A stretch of DNA of 52,418 nt from DAOTTX01 sp034437515 (GCA_034437515.1 DAOTTX010000518.1:1-52418); one strand, 5' to 3'. Shown: positions 41,518 through 49,989, counted from the stretch's first letter. Program-made: numbers and translations. The notes: a model not told the origin generated them from the letters alone.

Positions 41518-44001
41518 TCAGGGCACCGTGAACGTCGTTTCCAGCAGATAACCGTCGCCATCACCGACCGGGACGCGCTGGTCGGTGGTCGGGTCATAAA
41601 AGCCGATCCGTATCCGGTAGTCGTCCCCGGCGGGGGTGGTCGCCGGGTCATGTAGAAACAACGTGCGCCGGTCAATGATGTACTCACCCGGTTCCCAGAA
41701 CAGCGTCGAGTAGTAGTTCAAGTCCCAGTAGCGCACCGGGCCGTCCCAGCCATCATACAGCGTATCAACGTCGTCCCCGCGCACCAGATGCACATACAGG
41801 GTGTAATCCGCCGGGGCCGGGGCCAGCGACTCCCATACCAGATCGATCACCACACCCTCGCCAAACGCATCTCCGCTGAGGTTGTAGCCGACCAACTGCG
41901 CAAAGTCACCGAAGGTCACATCGACGGGATGCTGTACTGCCGGTGAGGTGAAACGTGCCTCGGTTTGCAATTCGTAGACATCGTAGAAAAACGACGGATC
42001 ATCGAACTTAGCGACTCGCGTGGTCACATTTTCACGCGGCAGGCTGGCGAGCCATTGATTCTGATAGGGCGCGACCTCACCATCCGCGCTGTATTCCAGC
42101 AGCGCGTTACGGCTGTTGATAAAGTGCGTGAAACCGTCCGTCTGGTCGATCTCTCGTGGTGTCTGCACGATGCGAATGTCCTGCGTGGGGAAGAAGAACG
42201 GCAGCGTCTGCAAGCCTGGCGCAAGGACATGCGGGGGGTCGTCGTGCGCCGCGATGTAGTCTTCTATTGTGGCGACCACCCCCAGCAGACCGGCTTTCGA
42301 GTAATCGTCCTCCGGTGGAATCGTCCACAGCCAATCCCAACCGAGGCCCTCATCATAGACGGCGGTCGCGGCACCCGGCAAACACAGCGCGACGACTAAC
42401 GCGGCGTAGGCCAGCCGTCGCGGGAAGCGCCACGCCGCCATCCGTGCCGGGGAGAACCACAGCGCGAGAATGACCGCTGACGGTACGATCATCAACGGCA
42501 CAATCGGGAACGACAGCCGGTAATGATAGCTGTAGGAATAGAACCACGTCACGAAATACGGCGCGACCAGCAGCAGCACCCAACCGACCATCACCAGTGT
42601 ACGGCGTCCGCGTTCGGTGAGTTCGGCGCGGGCGAAGCGCCCCAACGTGACCAGCAGCACCATCACCCCCGCGACCAGCGCCAGCCATTCCAGCGGCCCC
42701 ATGCGCGCCGGGTCGATGATGGTCGGTGCCACGCCCAGCGCGACCAACCCCACACCGATGACACCGCCGGGCACGTTCGGCTTGCGCGGGTCCGGTCCAA
42801 AATAGGCATAGGCCACCAGCAAACCGAGCGCGAGCAAAGGCCAGCCGAACTCTGCGCCGGAGCGCATAGCTTGCGTCAACCAGAACGACGGCGGGAACAC
42901 AATCGCATCATGACCGAGTAGCACATTCCGCAGGTACCAGACCGCGCCCAACGGGATGCACGCCAACCCGGTGATGAACGCGACCTCGAAGCGCGGCAAC
43001 CACGCCCGCCAATCCCCACGCACGCGCACGAACTCCACGACGACCAGCAGCACCACCCCATAGACGAACGCGCCAGCGGTGGGCTTGGTCCACATCGCCA
43101 CACCGAAGAACAACCCGGCGACCAGCGCGTAGCGACGACGGTAAAATTGGTCGGCCTGCCCCCACGCCATCAAAAAGAAGGCCGCCGCACCGGTAAAACC
43201 AAACGTCACCGGGATTTCAAGATCGCCCACCCGTGACCAGTACGCCATATGCGGGTACAGCGCCCACAGCGCCGCCGCGATGATCCCGACCCGGCGGTTA
43301 AACAATCGCGCACCGAGAATGTACGTCATCAGGATGCTACCGACCTGCACCAGCGGCAACACGGCGCGGGCGGCGTGGTCGTCGATGACGTCCCCGGTCA
43401 TGATCTGCCCGAAGGCGTATTGCAACTGCATGAACTGCGGGTAGTAGCCAATATCCGCCGGGATGTACCCCACCAGCGTGTAAATCCGCGCTTGATAGCC
43501 GTAGACCCACAGCGGATCCCAGGAGCCGAACGGCAGCCAGCCCGTAATTAGCCAGCGTGCCAGCAGCGCGACGACGATAAAGCCGATCAGCACCTTTTCG
43601 TCCGGGGCGAGGAGCTGCGCCGCCACTGTGACCGGTGCGGCGGTGCGGCGTGCCTTGATCGCCGCCGCAGCCAGACCGACCAGCGCCAGCACCACCAACC
43701 CGGCGGCGATCAAATCCGGGCGTAGCAAGTCCGTGCCGCCGCTGTGCGTGCTGAGCGTGGTTTGCATGGGATTGAGCGTCTGCCCGGCGTCAGGATCGGT
43801 GTTTTGCCCCAGCGTGCCCAGCACAAACATCCACGCGCTGAGCAGCGCCAACCCGAACGCGATGGACAGACACGCCACCATCGGGCGGTCGCGCCAATCC
43901 CGGCGGGGCAGTGTGACCAACGTCCAGGGTGTGCCGATGCCGATGATGACGGCGAGGAATAAGGGTAAGGCGGTCAGTGTGGAACTTAACCAGTCGGGCA
44001 T
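41518..44001 (-). CDS. Large membrane glycosyltransferase, divergent GT39/GT83 type
   Basis: 827 residues, the first gene of the cluster. It begins with three helices not found in the others. The enzyme core then starts with SWDPLWVYGYQARIY (acidic residue in the first outer loop) and continues with about ten more helices (for example GVAMWTKPTAGAFVYGVVLL). The soluble C-terminal part ends in a version of the shared module (VIDLVWESLAPAPADYTLYV, DDYRIRIGFYD, RVPVGDG). The ATG at 44001 has AGGA 9 bases upstream; a longer frame lacks one. The promoter probably lies in the 320-base gap that also holds family B repeat copy 1. Confidence 0.82.
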   Translation of the reverse strand: MPDWLSSTLTALPLFLAVIIGIGTPWTLVTLPRRDWRDRPMVACLSIAFGLALLSAWMFVLGTLGQNTDPDAGQTLNPMQTTLSTHSGGTDLLRPDLIAAGLVVLALVGLAAAAIKARRTAAPVTVAAQLLAPDEKVLIGFIVVALLARWLITGWLPFGSWDPLWVYGYQARIYTLVGYIPADIGYYPQFMQLQYAFGQIMTGDVIDDHAARAVLPLVQVGSILMTYILGARLFNRRVGIIAAALWALYPHMAYWSRVGDLEIPVTFGFTGAAAFFLMAWGQADQFYRRRYALVAGLFFGVAMWTKPTAGAFVYGVVLLVVVEFVRVRGDWRAWLPRFEVAFITGLACIPLGAVWYLRNVLLGHDAIVFPPSFWLTQAMRSGAEFGWPLLALGLLVAYAYFGPDPRKPNVPGGVIGVGLVALGVAPTIIDPARMGPLEWLALVAGVMVLLVTLGRFARAELTERGRRTLVMVGWVLLLVAPYFVTWFYSYSYHYRLSFPIVPLMIVPSAVILALWFSPARMAAWRFPRRLAYAALVVALCLPGAATAVYDEGLGWDWLWTIPPEDDYSKAGLLGVVATIEDYIAAHDDPPHVLAPGLQTLPFFFPTQDIRIVQTPREIDQTDGFTHFINSRNALLEYSADGEVAPYQNQWLASLPRENVTTRVAKFDDPSFFYDVYELQTEARFTSPAVQHPVDVTFGDFAQLVGYNLSGDAFGEGVVIDLVWESLAPAPADYTLYVHLVRGDDVDTLYDGWDGPVRYWDLNYYSTLFWEPGEYIIDRRTLFLHDPATTPAGDDYRIRIGFYDPTTDQRVPVGDGDGYLLETTFTVP

Positions 44002-44063
44002 GGGTGTCCTTAATGGGTCAGGGTGATTGACGATTGTACAGCGGCATAACCAACCCCACACCG

Positions 44064-44214
44064 GCCCTCCCCGATTCGTTGCGCGTTAATCCGCTTCACT
44101 ACGGGGAGGGTGCTGTCTTGCACGCGCCGCCGCCATGCCTCCCCCGTAGCGGTGCGATGCAATCGCATAGCGGATCGGGGGAGGTGGCCTGACGAAAGTC
44201 AGGGCGGAGGGGGT
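44064..44214. repeat. Family B palindromic repeat, copy 1
   Basis: Several hairpins: CCCTCCCCG with CGGGGAGGG (44064-44110); CCTCCCCCG with CGGGGGAGG (44138-44184) enclosing TGCGAT-GCA-ATCGCA (44153-44167); and CCTGAC-GAAA-GTCAGG (44188-44203). It aligns with 46377-46468. It lies between divergent genes in a 320-base gap with no gene. Confidence 0.85.
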
Positions 44215-44321
44215 TTAGTTACAGTTCATTTCGTACCGCCCGAATCCTATAAGCCACGATTTAACTGTGTCAAGTACAATTCCTGACATGAGCAAACACC
44301 ATCAGAAGGATAAAAGCACCG

Positions 44322-44753
44322 ATGATGCGTTACATCCGAGCATTTTTTACCGCCCTACGCATGACCATCCAAGGTGAGAGAGTCATCTTACCGTATAAAC
44401 GCCTGCGGGATTGGCTCACCGAAGCCGAGAAACACAGTGCGGCGGCACTCAAAGCCGTCCAGACCGCCGACCAGATCAAGGTAAAGGTCGATGGGCGCGA
44501 ACAGGACGCGCAGACCATCCTCAAGGCGGTGCATTACCACGTCGTGGAAGAATACCCTTACCTGCTCGACAACCTGACCGAACACAGCATCACCGCCATC
44601 TACGCCAACAACATGAACGATCAATACGCGATCGCACGGCTCACCGAGGATGCGACCTTCAGCCAGGCCGCCGCACGGCAAGCCATCGAACAGTTAAACC
44701 AACACCTGCACGCCATCCCGCCTAGCAACGACCTGGCAGGCCCGGCAACATAG
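44322..44753 (+). CDS. Hypothetical helical protein
   Basis: 143 residues, soluble, largely helical, no recognised domain. The AAGGA at 44307-44311 is about 10 bases before the ATG. A second ATG follows directly. The central KAVHYHVVEEYPYLLDNL and the SQAAARQAIEQLNQHLHAIP helix near the end are the clearest features. Coding character is good (codon use as in neighbours). It precedes the pilin genes, separated by a strong promoter, so it is probably not in their operon. Confidence 0.6.
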   Translation: MMRYIRAFFTALRMTIQGERVILPYKRLRDWLTEAEKHSAAALKAVQTADQIKVKVDGREQDAQTILKAVHYHVVEEYPYLLDNLTEHSITAIYANNMNDQYAIARLTEDATFSQAAARQAIEQLNQHLHAIPPSNDLAGPAT

Positions 44754-44798
44754 GACTAAAGTCATAGTCTAAAAGTTGTAAATTTTCTTTTACAGTCT

Positions 44799-44828
44799 TT
44801 GACATTAAGGGTATATCCATGCTATGCT
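44799..44828 (+). promoter_or_regulatory. Strong promoter of the first pilin gene
   Basis: Consensus TTGACA (44799-44804), 18-base spacer, TATGCT (44823-44828) with a TGC extension (44820-44822). This is the best full promoter in the window, fitting a gene for an abundant structural protein. Confidence 0.7.
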
Positions 44829-44879
44829 ATATTCAGTTGTCTAATTGGCAACATCATAAATAATCTAGGAGTAATTATC

Positions 44880-45029
44880 ATGATGTATCGTCCACAAGAA
44901 GAAGGTCAGGGCCTGGTTGAATACGCGCTGATCCTGGTGCTGGTCGCCGTTGTCGTCATTATCATTCTGACGCTGCTTGGCCCGGCAATCGGTAACGTGT
45001 TCTCCAACATCTTCGCCCAGTTCACCTAA
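44880..45029 (+). CDS. Flp-type (type IVb) pilin 1
   Basis: 49 residues, too short for many gene callers. It has the class-III signal: a short charged leader, Gly9, then QGLVEY (G-x4-E-Y cleavage motif), and a hydrophobic helix ALILVLVAVVVIIILTLLGP. Prepilin peptidase would cut after Gly9 and the mature peptide would assemble into Flp/Tad pili. The ATG has AGGAG 9 bases upstream. A strong promoter precedes it and a terminator follows, so it is a one-gene unit. No Tad assembly genes are in the window. Confidence 0.9.
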   Translation: MMYRPQEEGQGLVEYALILVLVAVVVIIILTLLGPAIGNVFSNIFAQFT

Positions 45030-45049
45030 GCCGAACTAGCGAAACCCCA

Positions 45050-45077
45050 AAAAGAGCGGCCTGCAGGTCGCTCTTTT
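45050..45077 (+). terminator. Rho-independent terminator of pilin gene 1
   Basis: AAAAGAGCG and CGCTCTTTT form a 9-base stem ending in a U-rich tract. It is 20 bases after the pilin stop. Confidence 0.88.
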
Positions 45078-45156
45078 GCATTTAAGTCCCCCGTAAAGAC
45101 TTTCCTTTAGATTTTTATAGTTGATGTAAAATTAATGCTTCATTACATCTTTAGGA

Positions 45157-45165
45157 TGTTACAAT
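45157..45165 (+). promoter_or_regulatory. Extended -10 element of pilin gene 2
   Basis: TGT-TACAAT, 39 bases before the second pilin ATG; the -35 region is AT-rich without a clear hexamer. Confidence 0.45.
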
Positions 45166-45204
45166 AAATGTAATCGCACCAAAAGTTTATGAGGGATCGC
45201 AATC

Positions 45205-45351
45205 ATGCTTTATCGTCCACAACCTGAAGGTCAGGGCCTCGTCGAATACGCGCTCATTCTGGTGCTGGTCGCTGTTGTCGTCATTTTTATTCTGGCAATA
45301 CTCGGCCCGGCAATCGGTAACGTATTCTCCAACATCTTTACGAAATTTTAA
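45205..45351 (+). CDS. Flp-type (type IVb) pilin 2
   Basis: 48 residues, nearly identical to pilin 1 in protein and DNA: MLYRPQPEGQGLVEY with the same cleavage point after Gly9 and an almost identical hydrophobic helix. It differs mainly near the leader and at the C-terminus (TKF instead of AQFT). GAGGGA precedes the ATG. It has its own promoter-like element, so the two copies can be expressed at different levels. A recent duplication is the simplest explanation. Confidence 0.9.
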   Translation: MLYRPQPEGQGLVEYALILVLVAVVVIFILAILGPAIGNVFSNIFTKF

Positions 45352-45404
45352 TCACAGTCGTCTTTGCGCTACAATGAACGTCAGTAGCGTAAAGGATAAT
45401 TCTC

Positions 45405-45887
45405 GTGAAACTCTATTTCCTCCGACATGGTGACGCCGAACCCGGTGTCAACACCAGTGACCACAACCGCGAACTGACACCACGCGGCATCGAACGCCTG
45501 CAAACCGCCGGGCGAGTGATGGCGCGGCTGGGCTTGAAACCGGCGCGGCTCTACAGTAGTCCGCGCGTCCGCGCCCGACAAACCGCCGACATCGCCAGCG
45601 AAGCACTCCATGTGAACGTCGAAGTTCGAGAAGAACTTAACTTTGGCTTCAACGTCGGCAGCTTACCCGCCCTGCTCGACGGGTGCGCCACCGACGACGA
45701 GGTGATGCTCGTCGGGCATGAGCCGACCTTCAGCAACGCCGTAGGCGCACTCACAAACGCTGACATCGACATGAAGAAAGGTGGCCTCGCCCGCGTTGAT
45801 CTGCTCGACCCTGCGAATACATCCGGTGTGCTGATCTGGCTGATCGCCCCGAAAGTGTTCGACTCGCTGGGAACGGATGCCGGTTGA
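45405..45887 (+). CDS. sixA: Phosphohistidine phosphatase SixA-like
   Basis: 160 residues, histidine-phosphatase fold. Catalytic RHG (Arg7-His8-Gly9), LYSSPRVRARQTA, and the second catalytic His in LVGHEPTFS. SixA removes phosphate from histidine of phosphotransfer proteins such as ArcB-type HPt domains or PTS proteins. The start is GTG with AAAGGA upstream. The stop overlaps the TTG start of the Nudix gene (TTGA), so the two are coupled. Confidence 0.88.
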   Translation: MKLYFLRHGDAEPGVNTSDHNRELTPRGIERLQTAGRVMARLGLKPARLYSSPRVRARQTADIASEALHVNVEVREELNFGFNVGSLPALLDGCATDDEVMLVGHEPTFSNAVGALTNADIDMKKGGLARVDLLDPANTSGVLIWLIAPKVFDSLGTDAG

Positions 45888-46369
45888 GCTTTCCTAAAGA
45901 TCAAGTGGTGGTCGGGTCATTGGGCTATGTGTTCGACGACGACCGCGTGCTGCTGCTCAAGCGTTCCCGCCCGCCCCAACAGGATCTATGGACGGCACCG
46001 GGCGGCAAGCTGGAAACGGGCGAATCGCCCGAAGACTGCCTCGCTCGTGAACTACACGAGGAAACTGGCCTGACCATCACAGCACCACGCCTGAAGGCGG
46101 TCGTCACCGTGTATGACGTCGCATGGCCTATCCACTGGTTGTTGTTTATCTTCCGTGTGGATCAATTCAGCGGCGGTCTGCGTCCCTGCGATGAAGGTGA
46201 ACTGCGTTGGGTCGCGCTGGACGCCCTGAAAGACTACACCCGCCCCCACGCTGATAAACAGCACTGGTCACACATTCTGCAACCCGGTGATTCCGTGTGG
46301 CGCGGCAAGTTTATCTACGATACCCCGCACCATCTCAGTGAGGAAATCCGCTACACAGAAGACTTTTGA
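45884..46369 (+). CDS. Nudix hydrolase (MutT-like)
   Basis: 161 residues with a perfect Nudix box: G-x5-E-x7-R-E-x2-E-E-x-G from Gly41 (GKLETGE...RELHEETGL). Such enzymes hydrolyse nucleoside diphosphate derivatives, for example oxidised dGTP. Specificity cannot be read. The TTG start overlaps the SixA stop, and no closer ATG exists before the domain. A family B repeat follows. Confidence 0.88.
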   Translation: MSFPKDQVVVGSLGYVFDDDRVLLLKRSRPPQQDLWTAPGGKLETGESPEDCLARELHEETGLTITAPRLKAVVTVYDVAWPIHWLLFIFRVDQFSGGLRPCDEGELRWVALDALKDYTRPHADKQHWSHILQPGDSVWRGKFIYDTPHHLSEEIRYTEDF

Positions 46370-46376
46370 TTGCATT

Positions 46377-46468
46377 GGGGAGAGTACTGTCCTGGGCGCG
46401 GCGGCCTGATACCTCCCCCATAGCGTGGGGGAGGTGTCACGATCCTGAGATCGTGACGGAGGGGTAGG
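46377..46468. repeat. Family B palindromic repeat, copy 2
   Basis: ACCTCCCCCA-TAGCG-TGGGGGAGGT (46411-46435, perfect 10-base stem), then TCACGATC-CTGA-GATCGTGA (46437-46456, perfect 8-base stem) and GGAGGGG. It aligns with copy 1 but the second stem has a wholly different sequence. It lies between convergent genes. Confidence 0.85.
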
Positions 46469-46496
46469 TCAAATCGAATGCGTCACAGCCAAGGCG

Positions 46497-47792
46497 TCAC
46501 TTGATCGATTCGTACAGCGCCTTAGAGTCTTCGCTCGGTTTGAGGCCGACGGATCGCTTGAGTTGTTTTTCCATGTGTTTGTACTGCTTACGGGCGTCTT
46601 TTTCTAACCCCATTTCGATGTAAAGTTTCATCACTTCATGGTGGACATCTTCGCGCTCCGGCGCTTCTTTCAACGCACGGGTGAAGTAGCCGAGGGCTTC
46701 TTCGTCGTCCCCGCGCTGGCGGCAAATGCGCCCGATGCCGATCAACGCTTTGGCGTAAAGTTGCTTGAGGTGTTCGCGCCGTTCTTTCACCCAGGGGATG
46801 TCCATCGTCTCCAGGAAAGGTGCTTTGTACAGGTCAATCGCCCGGCGATACAACTTTTCCTCTTCTGGTTCATTGTCGATGATCGCCGCCCGTTCAATCG
46901 CTTCCTGGAAGTCGTCCACGTCGTAGTGACGCACGATTTTATCCCCCGGCATGTAAAAGCCGCTGGTGTATTGCGTCAGCTCGAAGTTGCCTTCATGCGC
47001 GACCTTCATCGTGATCCGTTCGCTGATCTTGCGTTTGGTCACATGGAAGACGTTGGTCGCTTCTTTGACGCTCAGGTTAGGCCAGAACGTGGTGAAAATG
47101 TCATCACGGGTGACGAGCGGATTATCAATAAAGTAGAAGAACAGGTTACGCGGCAATGCGCCGTCCCAATTGGTGATCTCGTGCCCGTTGACGATCGCAT
47201 GACCACGCCCGAAGGCATAAATTTCAAGCTGGGGTTTGATTTCATCTTCAACGGTGAACATGACATCGTTCTTGCGATATTCCGTCCCCAAAACGACAGC
47301 TTGCCCGGCAGCGACCATGTCATACCAGGGTTGGTGGGTCAGCAAACGGGAACTAAACGCGACCTGCTTATGCTCGCCCATGTTCCTGACCATGCTGTTG
47401 ACAAAGGTGACGAACGTATCATTAAATTCTATACGATCTAGTTCGTCCACAAACAAGATCACATACCCGTCCCGGTAAGCACCCAGGTCACGCGCCAGCG
47501 CCGCGCCCAGGGCATCCGGTGTGGCTTCGCTATCTAACGCGCCGCCCAGGTGACCGCCGAAACCCGGCACGACCTGTTCGAGTTCCTGCATCATATCGCG
47601 CAGCCAGGGGCGCAGTTCCGTGATCTCATTGGGGATGCGATAATAAAGTAAGCCTTCGTTAGCACTTGCGAGGAAGTGACTTAGAAATAAATTGCGATAG
47701 TTCGTCCAGGGGTAGAGCAAGACGATCTTTTTACCCGCTGATCTCTCCCTGAACGATTCCAGCGATACCCTTGTCACAACTTGATGGATCAT
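46497..47792 (-). CDS. SARP/BTAD-type regulator with degenerate ATPase-like N-terminus
   Basis: 431 residues. The C-terminal half has a winged-helix region (about 190-285: FGRGHAIVNGHEITNW, FFYFIDNPLVTRDDIFTTFW, VFHVTKRKISERI) and then a BTAD domain with TPR-like helices (about 295-431). The first 180 residues resemble the ATPase part of MalT/LAL proteins, with a Walker B-like VILFVDELDRI, but no Walker A P-loop is seen. Probably a DNA-binding activator that binds a ligand or partner rather than hydrolysing ATP. Target genes are unknown; the pilin, SixA and Nudix genes are nearest. Confidence 0.8.
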   Translation of the reverse strand: MIHQVVTRVSLESFRERSAGKKIVLLYPWTNYRNLFLSHFLASANEGLLYYRIPNEITELRPWLRDMMQELEQVVPGFGGHLGGALDSEATPDALGAALARDLGAYRDGYVILFVDELDRIEFNDTFVTFVNSMVRNMGEHKQVAFSSRLLTHQPWYDMVAAGQAVVLGTEYRKNDVMFTVEDEIKPQLEIYAFGRGHAIVNGHEITNWDGALPRNLFFYFIDNPLVTRDDIFTTFWPNLSVKEATNVFHVTKRKISERITMKVAHEGNFELTQYTSGFYMPGDKIVRHYDVDDFQEAIERAAIIDNEPEEEKLYRRAIDLYKAPFLETMDIPWVKERREHLKQLYAKALIGIGRICRQRGDDEEALGYFTRALKEAPEREDVHHEVMKLYIEMGLEKDARKQYKHMEKQLKRSVGLKPSEDSKALYESIK

Positions 47793-47971
47793 GCAGAATT
47801 GACCTTTCCTAATTTACCGGCGTGTGTGTGTAATTCGCCCGTATTTACGAACATTCGATAAGTTGTTGATTAGCACATCTACTATTAGTTAAAACATGCC
47901 TTAGCGATTATATCAGCAGTTACTTAATTATGTCAAACTTACACCGTTCGTGACGAAGGGCAAACATCCGG

Positions 47972-49573
47972 GTGCAATCCATGACCAAAGCTTTTGCACG
48001 CGCCATCACCTATGCAGAACCATACATCCTCATCAGCGCGATCTGTTATTTCTGGTACGCGAGTAACTTCCCTAATCCGAGCGGTGCCAGCGGTGTTGAT
48101 CGCTTCGAGTGGGTGTGGTTGGGGGTGCTGCTCGTCGCAATCAGCGGGGTGCTGCTGGCGTGGAAGGTCGCTCACACGGACGACCTCTCAGCGGTCGGCA
48201 GAGGCGCGGCGGTCATCGGATTACTGGCGATCAGCGTCGGGACGCTGTGGTTGCTGCGCCCTTCGATAGACCCTGACTCATCACGCTACCTCGCCGTTGA
48301 CCGCGCCGATTGGTTCTGGTTGCTGGCGCTGCTGGTGCCGGTGTATCTGGCTCGCTGGTACACCTACGGCAGCCCGTGGAAGCTGACGCTTTACGATCCC
48401 TGGTTGCTGGCGCTCATCGTCCTGTGCGTGGTCAACGTGGACGCCGCGCCCTATCCCTCACGCGGCCTGGGGATGCTCATGCGTCCGCTGCTGGAGATGG
48501 CGCTGCTGCTGGCGTTCGTCACCTACGCCGCACAGCAGCGTGATCTACGTCCGTTGCTGGTGGTGACGCTGGCACTCAGCACGTTCGTCGCGGTGATTGC
48601 GCTCGGTGCTACCCAATGGACGACGAAATCTGCCGCGTTCGAGGGCATCATCGCGGCACTGCCGACCATCCAGCCGTTTTTCGCGTCGTTCGGCTTCAAC
48701 CCCAATGAGATCGCCGGGGTGATGACGTGGCTTGCTCCGCTGACCGCCGGTTTGGCGCTGTATCGCTGGCACTGGACGTGGCGGACGGTGGCGGCGGTGA
48801 CGTTCGTGCTGTTGATGCTGGCGCTGGTTCTCGGTCAAAGTCGCTTCGCGCTGATCGGCGTGGGTGGGGCGCTGGTGGTCGCAGCGGTGCTGGTGGCCCC
48901 GGCCCGCTGGCGGCTGGTCATTATCGGCGTGGTCGGTGTGGCGGTCGTGGCGCAGGCTGTGATTCTGTTCAATCTGCTGCCCTTTGGCGGCGATGCCGAG
49001 GTCGGCCTTTCCGAGCGTGACCGGGGAACATCAAGCCAGCGATTCGACATCTGGGATGCGGCCTTTGATCTGATCGAAGCACACCCACTGACCGGCGTCG
49101 GCATGAACCGCTGGCGTTATGGCCCGGTGGCGCGTGCGTTCCCGGTCATCGGCTACGACATCCCCAACCCGGATGACCCGGACGAATACCGACAGTTCCG
49201 CTTGCCGCACGCGCACAACGAGTTCGTGCAAATCGCCACCGATCTCGGTTTGCCGGGGTTGGTCGTGTTCTGCGGGTTGTATCTGACGGCGGCTTACATG
49301 CTGTGGTTCACATGGCGCAACGGTGATCAGCAGCAACGGCGACTGGCGGTGTTCATCGGTGCCGGTTTGCTGGCGCATATCGGTTATGGCATGGGCGATG
49401 CCGTACCCATCTGGGATCGCTTCAGTTTCGTGTTCTGGATGCTGTTGGGGTTGGCGGGCGCACAGTACGTGATCGTCAGAGCGCAGGCACGCGAGACGAC
49501 TCCTGACGAAGTCACCACAGCGGACGACGACCACGCGCTACAACCTCAATCCGTATCCGTGCCGGGGACGTAG
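47972..49573 (+). CDS. O-antigen ligase/polymerase-like membrane protein
   Basis: 533 residues with about 12 membrane helices. The large outer loop includes SSQRFDIWDAAFDLIEAHPL and TGVGMNRW, and then LPHAHNEFVQIATDLGLPG; this is the Wzy_C/WaaL signature in which the Arg and His residues handle polyprenyl-linked glycans. Such enzymes polymerise or attach polysaccharide or glycosylate proteins. The GTG start at 47972 fits a GAAGGG ribosome site; an ATG at 47981 is possible. With the glycosyltransferase cluster it suggests envelope glycan assembly, though they are not in one operon. Confidence 0.85.
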   Translation: MQSMTKAFARAITYAEPYILISAICYFWYASNFPNPSGASGVDRFEWVWLGVLLVAISGVLLAWKVAHTDDLSAVGRGAAVIGLLAISVGTLWLLRPSIDPDSSRYLAVDRADWFWLLALLVPVYLARWYTYGSPWKLTLYDPWLLALIVLCVVNVDAAPYPSRGLGMLMRPLLEMALLLAFVTYAAQQRDLRPLLVVTLALSTFVAVIALGATQWTTKSAAFEGIIAALPTIQPFFASFGFNPNEIAGVMTWLAPLTAGLALYRWHWTWRTVAAVTFVLLMLALVLGQSRFALIGVGGALVVAAVLVAPARWRLVIIGVVGVAVVAQAVILFNLLPFGGDAEVGLSERDRGTSSQRFDIWDAAFDLIEAHPLTGVGMNRWRYGPVARAFPVIGYDIPNPDDPDEYRQFRLPHAHNEFVQIATDLGLPGLVVFCGLYLTAAYMLWFTWRNGDQQQRRLAVFIGAGLLAHIGYGMGDAVPIWDRFSFVFWMLLGLAGAQYVIVRAQARETTPDEVTTADDDHALQPQSVSVPGT

Positions 49574-49702
49574 TACAGCACGTATTGATGCTCCGGCAAG
49601 CCAACCGCCGAGCGTTGAAAACACCCGGCGGCGGGCGATTATAGCGGACGCGCTTCTACGCGCCCGCATGTGGATACGCGATATAGATACCGTCTCACGC
49701 CC

Positions 49703-49942
49703 TTACGGCTCACGCGGGGCGAAGATCAATTCCTGACCGTCCTCATAGAAGATGATGAGCCGCCCTGCGTCGAGGGTGTAGCGCGTGGCCTGCCGCAGCG
49801 CCTGTAAGTACCGTTGTTCTTGCTCCATGATAGCGGGTTGCAGGCAGGCGCGTTCGGTGTTTTCAAGCTGGGTGAAAGTGAGTGTTTCACCTTCGACGGT
49901 ATAAGTGCCGTTGTAGAGGTTGCACCATATATAGACCAGTCG
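49703..49942 (-). pseudogene. 5'-truncated META (HslJ-like) domain gene
   Basis: Minus-strand open frame of 79 codons without a start. It encodes CNLYNGTYTVEGETLTF, then CLQPAIMEQEQRYLQALRQA and a C-terminal strand pair, which closely follow the second half of META/HslJ domains (C-N-x-Y-x-G-x-Y, MEQE). The first half of the domain and any signal peptide are missing; a stop lies just upstream at 49945-49943. The 5' edge coincides with the -10 of the opposite-strand promoter, as if that promoter region replaced it. Confidence 0.65.
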
Positions 49943-49949
49943 TTATAAT
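49920..49949 (+). promoter_or_regulatory. Promoter of the F420-type oxidoreductase gene
   Basis: TTGCAC (49920-49925), 18-base spacer, perfect TATAAT (49944-49949), 41 bases before the ATG. It overlaps the 5' edge of the META remnant. Confidence 0.65.
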
Positions 49950-49989
49950 AGAGGTAAAAGCGCAAATAAAATACACAGGAGAGAAAACA

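Noticed and set aside
49726..49965. 79-codon minus-strand frame starting with an ATG near the F420-type gene promoter
   Set aside because: It is the wrong frame; the META-like peptide is read in a different frame without a start codon.
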